A stretch of 64,000 nucleotides of DNA. Source: Thiomicrorhabdus sp. GTDB lineage: Bacteria; Pseudomonadota; Gammaproteobacteria; Thiomicrospirales; Thiomicrospiraceae. Position numbers and translations under genes: made by a program. Where the stretch lies: NCBI RefSeq assembly GCF_963662555.1, contig NZ_OY759719.1:496001-560000 (forward strand), given 5' to 3'. The notes beneath the pieces were generated by a model that was not told where the DNA came from, did not search any database, and saw nothing but the letters and a program-made list of their open reading frames with translations. Positions 17,301-26,119 of this stretch are shown piece after piece (position 1 is the stretch's first letter; each line of letters starts with the position of its first letter).

Positions 17301-18541
17301 TTTACTGTTAAAACAATAGGATCTTGTAGTCCAATATACTCAGCATTGGTTAATGTAAACGGTAAACGGAACGAGCTCACGCCCGCCAAGTCTTCAAGAT
17401 ACATTTCTCTGCCGCCTTCACGGTAGTGAAGGATGTTAAGAACAGGAATTCCTTGAGCTTGATAACGTAATTTTTTGCCATCAGTATCGCCACCTAAAAA
17501 GGTATTGACCAGCATGACATTTGGTAAAACTTTGCCTTGATAAGTGATTAACGGCTCGTCAAATTTGTAAGGACGCCCTGTTTTTGGGTTAGGGAAAGGG
17601 TTGTCGGTTTGATTTTTTGCTTGAGGTCGACTGCTTGGTCTCTGTGAAATGGTTTGAGGTTTGCCGGAGTTTGCCTGCATTGGACGGCCAGAAGGTTTAC
17701 CTTGAGGCTTGGTTGCACCTTGTTGTGGACGTTTAGCAAAGGTATTGCTATTAACTCGAGCGGCTCGATAATAAACTAAGGGCATGGCACCGCGTTTTTC
17801 AATTTCAGTAATCACGGCATCTAAATGACGGGTTTGACCATCGGACAGATAACTGGAAGTCGTTTCCATTCCAATTACAATGCTTGGCTTTCTTTCGGTG
17901 TCGTCTTTTTGGTTCTGCTGTTGCCACCAGCTTAAATAACTTGGTAGGTCAGTAAAGATTTGTTTTGAGTATTTTGGGTGGTAGATTCCGCCATTTGGCA
18001 TTTCAATAGGAGGTGCTACTTGGGCTAAATCTTCACCATTAATCAGTGCTTTGGCATAGTCAAACAGTAAACGATGGTTGTCTGTCATGCCACCTAAATA
18101 ATAGGCGTAAATATTTTGTCCAATCTGACCACTGACATTAACAGTTCGCATCTTTAAGGTACGGCTGAAACGGTTAATATAAACAACAGGAACTTTTAAG
18201 GCACGTAAGGTATCGCCTGCGATATTTTCAATCATCGCTTGGTCTTCATTTCGCGGTGCATCAATAATCACCAGGCCTGCATTTTTTAAAGCTTTTTTAA
18301 TCCCCTTGATACCACCAGAACCATTTTTAGCATCGACTTGTACCCAAGAAAACTCAACTCCTTGCTCTTTGGCAAGCGGTTGGAGTAACTTAAATTTATG
18401 GTTTAGTACAAACTCAGTAGATATCAGTGCTACCTTGTTTTGTAGAACTTTATTTGGTTCGGCTTCTGACGCTGAAACGGAGGCTGACCAGATTGCCAAC
18501 CAACCGCTTATCAGAAACATCAATAATGAGTAATGTTTCAT
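14321..18541 (-). CDS. exported, membrane-anchored CobN-like protein
   Basis: 1406 residues of the CobN/BchH family, whose cytoplasmic members insert metal into tetrapyrroles with ATPase partners. Family hallmarks include HWGTHGTQEWHPGKE near residue 625 and GVKPTWDRGGRV. This protein has a signal peptide (LLMFLISGWLAIWSASVSAS), a Gln/Pro/Arg-rich linker near residues 265-320, an acidic Gln-rich stretch and a C-terminal membrane anchor (WWLVLFALLLIGAIHQAW). It should therefore work in the periplasm without CobS/CobT. Its start lies 8 bp after the TonB receptor gene. Relatives are HmuS (heme dechelatase) and the Zn-regulated CobN-like protein of Pseudomonas. The substrate here is unknown. Confidence 0.88.
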   Translation of the reverse strand: MKHYSLLMFLISGWLAIWSASVSASEAEPNKVLQNKVALISTEFVLNHKFKLLQPLAKEQGVEFSWVQVDAKNGSGGIKGIKKALKNAGLVIIDAPRNEDQAMIENIAGDTLRALKVPVVYINRFSRTLKMRTVNVSGQIGQNIYAYYLGGMTDNHRLLFDYAKALINGEDLAQVAPPIEMPNGGIYHPKYSKQIFTDLPSYLSWWQQQNQKDDTERKPSIVIGMETTSSYLSDGQTRHLDAVITEIEKRGAMPLVYYRAARVNSNTFAKRPQQGATKPQGKPSGRPMQANSGKPQTISQRPSSRPQAKNQTDNPFPNPKTGRPYKFDEPLITYQGKVLPNVMLVNTFLGGDTDGKKLRYQAQGIPVLNILHYREGGREMYLEDLAGVSSFRLPFTLTNAEYIGLQDPIVLTVNPDGEMIPLPEQMDLLIGKAMNLAKLQKKANADKKLALLFWNHPPGEKNQGASNMNVPRSIEKLVTDLKRQGYQFKDITEQQMIDAVATMLRPAYRQNALPELMKTDMWDFMPLSIYQAWFKTLPQKVQDDMNQHWGDAAKNHWVVKYQGKKGFVIPRLKLGNLIVMPQPSRGGSTAQQDKDLFHDTKKPMNHYYAAAYLWIREVYNTDAIVHWGTHGTQEWHPGKERGLWAYDYPNLAVGNTPVVYPYIVDNIGEALHVKRRGRGVIISYQVPSFSPAGLSDDFVAINDTIREYTSLDDGLVKSNAKELIIEQAVKMKIPEDMGWKVADLHANFDSFLRDIENYLEDLGSAMQPLGLHTFGETAEDDHLALNIMLMLGDDLMQPLGIKNSRQLFKADYKLIKESEPFKFVRSHIIQQQPLSAKDQANSALAAMVKQGIKYANNMRAETETTGLLTSLSAKWVDPSYGGDPIRNPDALPTGRNMYGFDPSRIPTKAAYAAGVQAMKELIISHEATHNEFPKKLTFTMWSSETLRHLGMLEAQIFYAMGVKPTWDRGGRVTGLEVIPLEELGRPRIDTVISLTGLYRDQFPNVMERFNEAIEMLANLDESPEQNLIKANTLRIEKALRASGIDAKSARNFALTRVFGTESGDYGTKLPDATLASDQWDEKDGKLAELYLSRMSWAYGPDKSQWSQKAKDATGKIVNVYAEQLKGTSAAVFSRSSNLRGLLDMDHPFEYLGGISLAVQHLDGKAPQLYISNMRDPKKAKLQTAERFLATELRAVYQHPNWVKEMQKEGYAGTLEMLDVINNFWGWQVMDRNVVRDDQWQEFHEVYIKDKYNLDMKEWFEKSNPTAKAQIAERMLEAIRKDYWKASEQTKKELVQVYQELAEKYDVQSDNQTFKAYVAELAAGYGLSSAPAPDAATSQAAIDTPQQPENSEQTESSDATEVVQGQVMQEQQAQEPQEPQPRWWLVLFALLLIGAIHQAWLRKKQSA
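14344..14355. repeat. interspersed palindrome, coding copy in cobN-like gene (3' end)
   Basis: ACCAGGCCTGGT inside the C-terminal membrane anchor, read on the minus strand as His-Gln-Ala-Trp-Leu. The outer bases of the 18-mer are not kept. Confidence 0.7.
16942..16956. repeat. interspersed palindrome, coding copy in cobN-like gene (middle)
   Basis: ACCAGGCCTGGTAAA inside the gene, read on the minus strand as Ile-Tyr-Gln-Ala-Trp-Phe. The half that would give an in-frame TAA after Trp is TTT instead. Confidence 0.7.
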
Positions 18542-18549
18542 ATTATTCC

Positions 18550-20793
18550 TTAGAATTTAACTTTTAAGCCAGCCATCCAAACTCGGCCTGGATCAACATT
18601 AATGGAAAGGTCTTCTTGGTTATAAACACCATCCTGATTGCTGTCATAAGTACCACGCACGATGGAATAGAATTGGTCATCAAGTACATTATCGACTTTA
18701 AAGAAGAAGCTTAGATCAGAAGGTCGACCTCCCACGACTTTAGCTTTGGTTTTGTATTCCAAACCTAAGTTAAATAATGTGCGGGCAGGCATTTTTTCTT
18801 GGTTGATTTCATCGGCATAACTTTCACCACGGTAATCTACTTCAGCATTAATAGTGAGGTGATTTGTGGCATACCAATTAGTACGGAAGTTAACACTATG
18901 GGTTGGGGTTCTTGGTACATAGTTGCCGCTGTTGTCATAGTGTTCAAAATAGACTTGACGGGTTGGATCGGTTAAAGCTGCTAAAGAATCGACAGAGGTT
19001 CCGTAAGGGTTCCCTAAAGCTAGATAAAAGTCTTTATAACGACCAAATTTACTTACAAGATAGGTGTAAGCAAAGTCAAAAGAAAGATCATGTTTCTTTT
19101 CAGTTTGCAGAGCGAGCTCTAAACCATAGCTAGTGGTTTGACCTATGTTTTCGTATAAATCTTCAATATTGTATTGATTAGTAACATTGCCGTTGACGTA
19201 TTGCCCGATACTGCTAGTAATGAAATCACTACGGTCAATATAAAATGCTGAGGTATTCATTTTGGTTTTCCAACCAAAGAGGCTGGTTGTATTACGGATA
19301 CCGAGTTCTAGGTTATAGGTTGTTTCAGGTTTTAGATCTTTGTTGGTTGCCATCTGCGCTAGAGTAGGTGCTCTAAAGCCGGTTGATACTGAACTATAGA
19401 TTGAAGTCGTTGAGGAGAGATCGTAATCACCGCCAAAACGGAAGGAGTGCATATTAAAAGTGTCGCTTGATTTTGCGTCTGTTAATCTGTCCAAACCATT
19501 CATATCAATTTGATCAAAACGGTAGTTCATTGTTAGATGAAAATCAGAATTTACCGCAAGCTTGGCTTCAGTGTATGCAGCTTTAGTGGTTTCTTCACGA
19601 TATGAATCAGATTTTATTGTGCCAGCAGTAATGGTGCTACCAAATTTATAGGTACGATAGTCTTCTTTTACGGTGGTTACTTCATCAAAAGTATTGTTCT
19701 TGAATTCAAGTCCGCCCATTAATGCCCAATTACCAAATGATTCACGAGTTTCTAGTTTTAAACCTCGTTGAATTTGATGGTAATCGTTTAGGTTTTGATA
19801 CATCTCTACTTGATCATCGCCTACAGAAGCGCCAGTTCCATCGTATTTAATGGGTGCTGACCAAAAGTCAGTAATGTCTTCATATTGATAAATAATCGCT
19901 TGAAAATTACCTGTATCGGAAAAATCTTTTGAATAAGTAAGATTTAAACGGGATAAATCGACATTGAACATTCGTGTGTAGCCACGTCCTTCAAACTCAC
20001 CTTTAGGATCTGTTTCTGCGGCTGTAACACCAGTAACCGAGCCATCTCGGTCACGAAATCTATCAGCCTTTTCAAAACCAAAAGTCAAATCACTGCTGTC
20101 ATCTAGATAATATTGTAGGTTTCCAGAAAGGCTTTTTGAATCACGTTTAGATAAAGCATAGTAACCATCATTATGGCGGTCTGAATATTGGATATGACCA
20201 GAAAAGTCTTCTTCGGCAAGTCCAAGCTTGAGTTGTTTACGTGTGTAACCGTAGCTTCCCGTATCAAGTTCTAGGGTCGTTCCCGCATTATCTGCACCAC
20301 GTTTGGTGGTAATAATCACCGCACCTGCTAACGCATCTTCACCAAATAGGTAAGAAGCTCCGCCTTTAACAATACGAATCGATTCAATATTGTCTAAATC
20401 AATATTAACCTTACCTGTACGTTCAAAAACGGGTACACCATCGATAACAATGGCAACGCCTGGTTTTTCACCCATATATCGCTGGTTATCAATCCCTCGA
20501 ATCTTGATTTTTATACTATCGCCTTCACCAGCTAAATCAGCGGTAATACCTGGAACACTGCGCAGTACTTCAATAATATTGGTTGTGTGTTTTGCCTCTA
20601 CTGCTTCTCCACTGATAACCATTGTGCTTGAAGGCTCATCTTTATCTGCTTCAAAACGATCAGCAATCGTTGAACTGGTCACTTTAATTACATCAAGATC
20701 ACTTGATTCGGCATGGCTTAGAGAAATATGTGAAGCAAATACTGTAGTGATTAATAGAGCTAAAGGCTTTGGCTTGAAAGGTAGTTGATACAT
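18550..20793 (-). CDS. TonB-dependent outer-membrane receptor
   Basis: About 747 residues. A signal peptide (LALLITTVFASHISLSHA), a TonB-box-like segment (DLDVIKVTSS), a plug domain (IIEVLRSVPGITAD, IRGIDNQRYMG, IRIVKGGASYLFGEDALAGAVIITTKRG) and a 22-strand-type barrel ending in Phe are visible. An Asp-rich D-x-N-x-D-G loop near the C-terminus could bind calcium. I start at ATG 20793, which has AAGGA upstream; the frame continues to ATG 20814 with no ribosome site. First gene of the receptor/CobN-like/ExbB-like/DUF2149 cluster. The shared Zur box suggests zinc or a Zn complex as cargo, but heme-type substrates remain possible. Confidence 0.92.
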   Translation of the reverse strand: MYQLPFKPKPLALLITTVFASHISLSHAESSDLDVIKVTSSTIADRFEADKDEPSSTMVISGEAVEAKHTTNIIEVLRSVPGITADLAGEGDSIKIKIRGIDNQRYMGEKPGVAIVIDGVPVFERTGKVNIDLDNIESIRIVKGGASYLFGEDALAGAVIITTKRGADNAGTTLELDTGSYGYTRKQLKLGLAEEDFSGHIQYSDRHNDGYYALSKRDSKSLSGNLQYYLDDSSDLTFGFEKADRFRDRDGSVTGVTAAETDPKGEFEGRGYTRMFNVDLSRLNLTYSKDFSDTGNFQAIIYQYEDITDFWSAPIKYDGTGASVGDDQVEMYQNLNDYHQIQRGLKLETRESFGNWALMGGLEFKNNTFDEVTTVKEDYRTYKFGSTITAGTIKSDSYREETTKAAYTEAKLAVNSDFHLTMNYRFDQIDMNGLDRLTDAKSSDTFNMHSFRFGGDYDLSSTTSIYSSVSTGFRAPTLAQMATNKDLKPETTYNLELGIRNTTSLFGWKTKMNTSAFYIDRSDFITSSIGQYVNGNVTNQYNIEDLYENIGQTTSYGLELALQTEKKHDLSFDFAYTYLVSKFGRYKDFYLALGNPYGTSVDSLAALTDPTRQVYFEHYDNSGNYVPRTPTHSVNFRTNWYATNHLTINAEVDYRGESYADEINQEKMPARTLFNLGLEYKTKAKVVGGRPSDLSFFFKVDNVLDDQFYSIVRGTYDSNQDGVYNQEDLSINVDPGRVWMAGLKVKF

Positions 20794-20853
20794 TGAGAAA
20801 TCCTTAATTTTCATTTAGGCGAGGATTCTAATGACGTAACAGGCTACAAACAA

Positions 20854-20870
20854 TGTGACAAATTGTCGCA
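20854..20870. promoter_or_regulatory. inverted repeat upstream of the TonB receptor
   Basis: TGTGACAAATTGTCGCA is an 8-1-8 inverted repeat with one mismatch, 61 bases before the chosen receptor start. Spacing rules out a standard CRP site (it would need N6). It may be an operator for an unidentified regulator. Confidence 0.35.
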
Positions 20871-20954
20871 CTCAAGTTGAGGTAGAGAGAGATGTGTGGA
20901 TGGTATAGGTATCGTTTTCAAAGTCGGATTGTTCGTATCGTTAATGAACCGACT

Positions 20955-20983
20955 TGCAAATTTTATAGATTAGAGTTTATTTT
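20955..20983 (+). promoter_or_regulatory. putative promoter of the COG0523-zur operon
   Basis: TTGCAA (20955-20960), a 17-base spacer and TATTTT (20978-20983). The predicted start point is about 20990, so the Zur palindrome at 20993 would sit across the start of transcription, a repressing position. Confidence 0.5.
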
Positions 20984-20992
20984 AAGCTAAAA

Positions 20993-21010
20993 GTTATGTT
21001 ATAACATAAC
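20993..21010. promoter_or_regulatory. Zur box
   Basis: GTTATGTTATAACATAAC, a perfect 18-bp palindrome that contains the gammaproteobacterial Zur-site core TGTTATAACA. It is 47 bp upstream of the COG0523 gene, whose operon encodes Zur itself, and about 200 bp upstream of the divergent receptor gene. It very likely represses the rightward operon when zinc is replete; control of the leftward one is possible. Confidence 0.85.
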
Positions 21011-21057
21011 ATTTAATTGCGTCGTTGTTTAGGCGTTTAGTGGGTAGGGAGTGAAAA

Positions 21058-22242
21058 GTGAAAAAATTACCAGTTACGGTGTTATCGGGTTTTTTGGGCT
21101 CGGGTAAAACGACTTTGTTAAATCATATTTTAAATAATCGCCAAGGCTTGCGAGTTGCGGTTATTGTCAATGACATGAGTGAGGTGAATATTGATGCCAG
21201 TTTAGTGCAAGGTGAGGTGAGCTTTAATCGTGCTGAAGAAAAATTGGTGGAGATGTCTAATGGCTGTATTTGTTGTACCTTGCGAGAAGATCTACTGCTA
21301 GAGGTGCAGGCCTTGGCGAATAGCGGCCGATTTGATTATTTGCTGATTGAATCAACGGGTATTTCTGAACCTTTGCCTGTTGCCGAAACGTTTACCTTTG
21401 CCGATGAAGATGGCGTCTCTTTATCCAATGTGGCTACGCTAGATACCATGGTAACGGTGGTAGATGGTGTTAACTTTAGACGCGATTTTGAGCAGGCTAA
21501 ATCGTTACAAGAGGCGGGTGAAAGTTTGGGGGAGGAAGATCAGCGAAGTGTGGCGGATCTGTTAATTGATCAAATTGAGTTTGCTAATGTTATTTTAGTA
21601 AGTAAAACCGATTTAATAACACCTCAACAGGTGGCTGAATTAGAGACTATTTTAAAAAAATTAAACCCCGATGCACAGATTTATACCATGCAACAAGGCA
21701 AGGTGGATTTAAGCAAGGTACTGAATACAGGCCTGTTTGATTTTAACCAGGCACAACAATCACCTAATTGGCTAAAAGAGGCCCGAGGTGAGCATACGCC
21801 AGAAACCGAAGAGTACGGTATTTCTAGTTTTACCTATGAGGCACGAAAACCTTTTCACCCACAAAAATTTTGGAATTTCTTACACCAAGACTGGCCAACG
21901 GGACGTTTGATTCGTTCTAAAGGCTACTTTTGGTTAGCTACACAACCACAAATGGCAGGTGTGTGGAGCCAAGCGGGAGGGATTGCACATCACTACTTTG
22001 CAGGTATGTTTTGGAAAGCGGTGCCAGAAAGCTCTTGGCCTAATGACCATGAATCACGTGCTTTTATTCAAACTAAATGGATTGAGCCATTTGGGGATAT
22101 GCGTCAAGAATTGGTTTTTATTGGTCAAGATTTGGATGAAGAAAAAATAATTGCCGAACTCAATTTATGTTTACTGAGTGATGACGAGTTGTTGGCTGGA
22201 GTAGAATGTTGGTACCAACTTTCTGATCCTTTTGCAGCCTAA
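21058..22242 (+). CDS. COG0523 (CobW-type) zinc-responsive GTPase
   Basis: 394-residue P-loop GTPase of the ZigA/YciC kind, a metallochaperone made under zinc shortage. It has Walker [12 protein letters not shown], the metal-binding CxCC motif CICC ([11 protein letters not shown]), switch region ESTGISEP, the GTP-specificity motif SKTD and a C-terminal CobW_C domain. The start is GTG 21058 with AGGGA upstream. It lies directly downstream of the Zur box and 14 bp before zur, so one operon is likely. Confidence 0.92.
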   Translation: MKKLPVTVLSGFLGSGKTTLLNHILNNRQGLRVAVIVNDMSEVNIDASLVQGEVSFNRAEEKLVEMSNGCICCTLREDLLLEVQALANSGRFDYLLIESTGISEPLPVAETFTFADEDGVSLSNVATLDTMVTVVDGVNFRRDFEQAKSLQEAGESLGEEDQRSVADLLIDQIEFANVILVSKTDLITPQQVAELETILKKLNPDAQIYTMQQGKVDLSKVLNTGLFDFNQAQQSPNWLKEARGEHTPETEEYGISSFTYEARKPFHPQKFWNFLHQDWPTGRLIRSKGYFWLATQPQMAGVWSQAGGIAHHYFAGMFWKAVPESSWPNDHESRAFIQTKWIEPFGDMRQELVFIGQDLDEEKIIAELNLCLLSDDELLAGVECWYQLSDPFAA

Positions 22243-22256
22243 GGAGGGCTTTTATT

Positions 22257-22700
22257 ATGGATGATTTTATTTGCAAAGCACACTCTCAATGCCAAAAGCA
22301 TGCCAAAAAGCTCACGCCAGTGCGAGAAAAAGTGCTCCATATCTTGCACCAACGGCAACATCCATCAAGTGCTTATGAGATTCTTAGTGACTACCAACAA
22401 ACTGAACAAAGTGGCGCACAACCTATGACAATTTATCGTGCATTAACTTTTTTAGAGTCTGTTGGCTTGGTTCATCGTTTGGCTTCTACCAGTCAATATG
22501 TGGTTTGCGAGCACATTGGAAGACCGCATCATGGGCCTGCACATTTTTTTATGTGCGACACTTGTGGCGATATTGAAGAGCGCATGATGGAGGAGGCAAT
22601 GTGGCAAGGTATTCAAGCTCAGGCTAAGCAGTTAAGTTTTAAAGTGACCCAGCCTGGTATTGAGATTCACGGCATCTGCAAGGGATGCCAAACGCATTGA
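22257..22700 (+). CDS. zur: zinc uptake regulator Zur (Fur family)
   Basis: 147-residue Fur-family repressor. N-terminal winged helix (LTPVREKVLHIL ... TIYRALTFLESVGLVHRL) and C-terminal dimerisation domain with CxxC pairs CDTC and CKGC for the structural zinc, and the HHGPAHFF segment. The H-rich N-terminus and CDTCGDIEE favour Zur over Fur. AAGGAGG sits 10 bases before the ATG. The Zur box two genes upstream indicates autoregulation. Confidence 0.92.
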   Translation: MDDFICKAHSQCQKHAKKLTPVREKVLHILHQRQHPSSAYEILSDYQQTEQSGAQPMTIYRALTFLESVGLVHRLASTSQYVVCEHIGRPHHGPAHFFMCDTCGDIEERMMEEAMWQGIQAQAKQLSFKVTQPGIEIHGICKGCQTH

Positions 22701-22786
22701 AAACACTTATGTGAGGCTTTTATCAGCCACAAATCACACAGACACTTCGAAGTAGAAAGTAAGAATAAAAAAATAACGGAAATTGT

Positions 22787-23347
22787 ATGATTAGAAAAAA
22801 TCCAACGGGTGATATGCCCTCTGTTCATGCCTCGGCTTTTGTTGATCCAACAGCTATTTTATGTGGAAAAATTATTGTTGAGGAGAATGTTTTTATTGGT
22901 CCTTATGCGGTAATTAGGGCCGATGAAACCAATGATGTTGGTGAGATGGAGCCAATTATTATTGGTGCGCACTCTAATATCCAAGACGGGGTGGTGATTC
23001 ATTCAAAGGCTGGGGCAGAGGTTAATATTGGAGAGCGTACTTCCATTGCACATCGTTCCATTGTTCATGGGCCGTGTAATGTTGGTTCGGATGTATTTAT
23101 TGGTTTTAACAGCGTATTGTTTAATTGCTGTGTGGCTGATCAAGTGGTAGTAAGACATAATTCGGTGATTGAAGGTTGTACCTTGCCGACGGGATTGTAT
23201 GTACCTTCAACCACGCATATTGATGGAAACAGCGATTTGTCACAATTTTCGAGTAAAAGTGCAGATATGCAGTCTTTTTCTGAATCGGTCGTAAATGCTA
23301 ATCACGAGTTAGTGGGTGGTTATAAACGCATTCAAAATGAACTTTGA
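22787..23347 (+). CDS. gamma-carbonic-anhydrase-like left-handed beta-helix protein
   Basis: 186 residues of hexapeptide repeats (VFIGPYAVIRADE, VNIGERTSIAHRSIVHGP, VFIGFNSVLFNCCVADQVVV). The three metal-ligand histidines of the Cam/CamH family appear to be kept: one in VVIHSK, and two five residues apart in IAHRSIVHG. Homologues often sit in Zur regulons, perhaps as carbonic anhydrases able to use another metal. It follows zur after 86 bp and may be co-transcribed. Whether it is an active carbonic anhydrase is not shown by sequence. Confidence 0.8.
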   Translation: MIRKNPTGDMPSVHASAFVDPTAILCGKIIVEENVFIGPYAVIRADETNDVGEMEPIIIGAHSNIQDGVVIHSKAGAEVNIGERTSIAHRSIVHGPCNVGSDVFIGFNSVLFNCCVADQVVVRHNSVIEGCTLPTGLYVPSTTHIDGNSDLSQFSSKSADMQSFSESVVNANHELVGGYKRIQNEL

Positions 23348-23474
23348 TTCATAGCAAATTTTTTTTTACTAAAGCTGTTTTAAGAATTCGTTCAACGGTA
23401 GGAGCTCTAGTTTTCAAATCTGAAACTTGACTAACGGATACCTATTATCGGTATTGTTTAACCTGAATGTGTAA

Positions 23475-23493
23475 AGCCCTCATAAAGAGGGCT
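23475..23493. terminator. hairpin downstream of ridA
   Basis: A perfect 7-bp stem AGCCCTC / GAGGGCT with a 5-base loop between two convergent genes. A short run TTTACA follows on the minus strand, so it more probably ends ridA. Confidence 0.55.
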
Positions 23494-23518
23494 AAAAAAG
23501 TGGGTGTAGCCGATAGCC

Positions 23519-23905
23519 TTAGTATGAAGATAAAGCCATAACACCATCCATTTCAACATCGGTATCTTTAGGCAGTTGTTTTACCGCAACGGCTGCACGT
23601 GCAGGGTAAGGCTGTTGAAAGTACTCTGCCATAATCTCATTGACTGTTGCAAAGTGACTCATGTCTGTTAAGAAGATATTTAACTTTGCTATATCTTGTA
23701 AAGATCCGCCCGCCGCTTCACAAACTGCACTTAAGTTTTTAAACACCTGATGAATGCGTTCTGAAATATCACCTTCTTTTAATTCCATGGTTTCAGGAAT
23801 TAAAGCAATCTGGCCTGAAAGGTAAACGGTATTACCAATTCTCACCGCTTGAGAGTAAGTTCCAATGGCTTGGGGGGCGTTTTCTGTGGCTATAACTTCG
23901 CGCAT
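23519..23905 (-). CDS. ridA: RidA-family enamine/imine deaminase
   Basis: 128 residues, the normal length. RidA hydrolyses reactive 2-aminoacrylate-type imines released by PLP enzymes. The family signature is present: [16 protein letters not shown] near the start, YLSGQIAL, and the active-site Arg region [34 protein letters not shown] precedes the ATG. It is divergent from cbbL; the usual spoT neighbour is 12 kb away here. Confidence 0.93.
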   Translation of the reverse strand: MREVIATENAPQAIGTYSQAVRIGNTVYLSGQIALIPETMELKEGDISERIHQVFKNLSAVCEAAGGSLQDIAKLNIFLTDMSHFATVNEIMAEYFQQPYPARAAVAVKQLPKDTDVEMDGVMALSSY

Positions 23906-24252
23906 GAATTTTCCTTTAAATGTATGGATTTAATATTAAAAAAACATTGTAACCAAAATTCAAATAATGCGTTAAATTTTGGTTTTTGAAGAATGTAAAT
24001 TATTTTTTTATCAAAAAAACGACTTTTTCTTTTTCTTTTTTATCAAAAAAACTAATTAAATCAAATCCAAGCTAAATTAATTAAAAGTTAATAATATCAA
24101 TATCTTATTGTTTTTTTATTAGAACGATAAACTTCGATGCATTGATAATCCTCAATAAATTTCATCGGTTCTTTCAATTAGTCAATATATCGGTCCCTCT
24201 ATAACATTGAGCTCGAATCTAATTCAACTCCAAACCTTAGAGGAGAAAATTT
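23906..24252. promoter_or_regulatory. cbb/cso operon upstream region
   Basis: 347 very AT-rich bases between ridA and cbbL. It contains the 17-mer TTTTTTATCAAAAAAAC twice (24004-24020 and 24036-24052), a row of TTAA-type half sites at about 24070-24115 that could bind CbbR, and a candidate -10 TATAAC at 24200-24205 with only a poor -35 (TTAGTC), as expected for an activator-dependent promoter. AGAGGAG lies just before the cbbL ATG. The exact operator positions are not determinable by eye. Confidence 0.45.
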
Positions 24253-25665
24253 ATGTCTACACAAACTTTTGATGCAGGTGTTCAGGATTACCAATTAACT
24301 TATTGGACTCCTGACTATACACCATTGGATACAGATTTATTAGCGTGTTTCAAAGTAACACCACAAGACGGTGTTCCACGTGAAGAAGCAGCTGCTGCGG
24401 TAGCTGCAGAAAGTTCAACCGGGACCTGGACAACAGTATGGACAGATCTTCTGTCTGATATGGAGTACTACAAAGGTCGTTGTTACCGAATTGAAGATGT
24501 ACCTGGTGACTCAACATCATTTTACGCGTTTATCGCATACCCATTAGACCTTTTTGAAGAAGGTTCAGTGGTTAACGTATTAACTTCGTTAGTTGGTAAC
24601 GTTTTCGGATTTAAAGCAGTACGTGCTTTACGTTTAGAAGATATCCGCTTCCCAGTAGCGTTTGTTAAAACATGTGGTGGTCCGCCAGCTGGTATTCAGG
24701 TTGAGCGTGATAAGTTGAATAAGTATGGTCGCCCGATGTTGGGTTGTACTATCAAGCCTAAGCTTGGTCTTTCAGCTAAGAACTATGGTCGTGCAGTATA
24801 TGAGTGTTTACGTGGTGGTCTAGATTTGACCAAAGATGACGAAAACATCAACTCACAGCCTTTCCAACGCTGGCGTAACCGTTTTGAATTCGTTGCCGAA
24901 GCGGTTGATAAAGCAACTGAAGAGACGGGTGAGCGTAAAGGTCACTACTTAAACGTAACCGCTGGTTCAGTTGAAGAGATGATGAAACGTGCTGAGTTCG
25001 CTAAAGAACTAGGTCAACCAATCATCATGCATGACTTCTTAACAGCTGGTTTTACTGCTAATACAACACTTGCTAACTGGTGTCGTGAAAACGGAATGTT
25101 ATTACACATTCACCGTGCAATGCACGCAGTAATTGACCGTAACCCAAAACACGGTATTCACTTCCGCGTATTAGCTAAGTGTTTACGTTTGTCAGGTGGT
25201 GATCACCTACATACAGGTACGGTTGTTGGTAAGTTAGAAGGGGATAGAGCTTCTACCCTAGGTTTTGTTGATTTACTTCGCGAAGACTTTGTTCCAGAAG
25301 ATCGTTCACGCGGTATCTTCTTTGACCAAGATTGGGCTTCGATGCCAGGTGTATTCGCCGTAGCATCAGGTGGTATCCACGTATGGCACATGCCTGCATT
25401 GGTTAACATTTTTGGTGATGATTCTGTACTTCAGTTTGGTGGTGGTACGCAAGGTCACCCAGGCGGTAACGCAGCGGGTGCAGCAGCAAACCGTGTGGCT
25501 CTAGAAGCGTGTGTTAAAGCTCGTAACGAAGGTCGTGATTTAGAAAGAGAAGGTGGTGACATTCTTCGTGATGCGGCACGTAATAGTAAAGAACTTGCTG
25601 TAGCACTTGAAACTTGGAAAGAGATCAAGTTTGAATTCGACACTGTTGATAAATTAGATGGTTAA
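24253..25665 (+). CDS. cbbL: form IA RuBisCO large subunit
   Basis: Carboxylates ribulose-1,5-bisphosphate inside the carboxysome. 470 residues. Active-site motifs are intact: [32 protein letters not shown] with Lys194 as the carbamylated lysine, [12 protein letters not shown], and the C-terminal [15 protein letters not shown]. The type is the proteobacterial form I enzyme linked to alpha-carboxysomes. First gene of the operon, with cbbS 61 bp on and csoS2 next. Confidence 0.98.
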   Translation: MSTQTFDAGVQDYQLTYWTPDYTPLDTDLLACFKVTPQDGVPREEAAAAVAAESSTGTWTTVWTDLLSDMEYYKGRCYRIEDVPGDSTSFYAFIAYPLDLFEEGSVVNVLTSLVGNVFGFKAVRALRLEDIRFPVAFVKTCGGPPAGIQVERDKLNKYGRPMLGCTIKPKLGLSAKNYGRAVYECLRGGLDLTKDDENINSQPFQRWRNRFEFVAEAVDKATEETGERKGHYLNVTAGSVEEMMKRAEFAKELGQPIIMHDFLTAGFTANTTLANWCRENGMLLHIHRAMHAVIDRNPKHGIHFRVLAKCLRLSGGDHLHTGTVVGKLEGDRASTLGFVDLLREDFVPEDRSRGIFFDQDWASMPGVFAVASGGIHVWHMPALVNIFGDDSVLQFGGGTQGHPGGNAAGAAANRVALEACVKARNEGRDLEREGGDILRDAARNSKELAVALETWKEIKFEFDTVDKLDG

Positions 25666-25726
25666 TAACAGGTTAATTCTAGCTTGAACAACCAAAGCAC
25701 TTTATTCCAATTGAAGGAGATTACAA

Positions 25727-26071
25727 ATGAGTAACTTACAGACTGATGATTATCGTACTAAGTATACGCTTGAGACCTTTTCATTTCTTCCGGACATGAA
25801 TGCCGATGAAATTTATGACCAAATTGTATACATCATCAACCAAGGTTGGACACCAGCTCTAGAGCACGAAGAACCAGCTAAAGCAGCTCGCCATTACTGG
25901 GGTATGTGGAAGCTACCATTCTTTGGTATGCGTGATCCAAACCAAGTATTAGCAGAGATTGAGGCTTGTCGTCAGGCCTACCCTGATCACTTAATTCGTG
26001 TAATTGGTTATGACAATTACACTCAGTGTCAGGGACACAACTTTGTGGTATATCGCCCAAGAGGCATGTAA
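25727..26071 (+). CDS. cbbS: form IA RuBisCO small subunit
   Basis: 114 residues, capping the CbbL octamer. Typical sequence [35 protein letters not shown] and [22 protein letters not shown] strong AAGGAGA ribosome site precedes it. In carboxysomes the CbbL-CbbS interface binds the N-terminal repeats of CsoS2, encoded next. Confidence 0.98.
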   Translation: MSNLQTDDYRTKYTLETFSFLPDMNADEIYDQIVYIINQGWTPALEHEEPAKAARHYWGMWKLPFFGMRDPNQVLAEIEACRQAYPDHLIRVIGYDNYTQCQGHNFVVYRPRGM

Positions 26072-26119
26072 ACCAAAGTTGTAACAAACCTAAGCAATGA
26101 ATAAAGGGAGGCCTTTAGC

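Noticed and set aside
14321..18541. CobN-like gene as part of aerobic cobalamin synthesis
   Set aside because: No cob genes, CobS or CobT nearby; the protein has a signal peptide and membrane anchor; the organism's metE needs no B12.
20854..20870. CRP site before the TonB receptor
   Set aside because: TGTGA and TCGCA are separated by seven bases, not six, and the second half is imperfect. Kept only as an unassigned inverted repeat.
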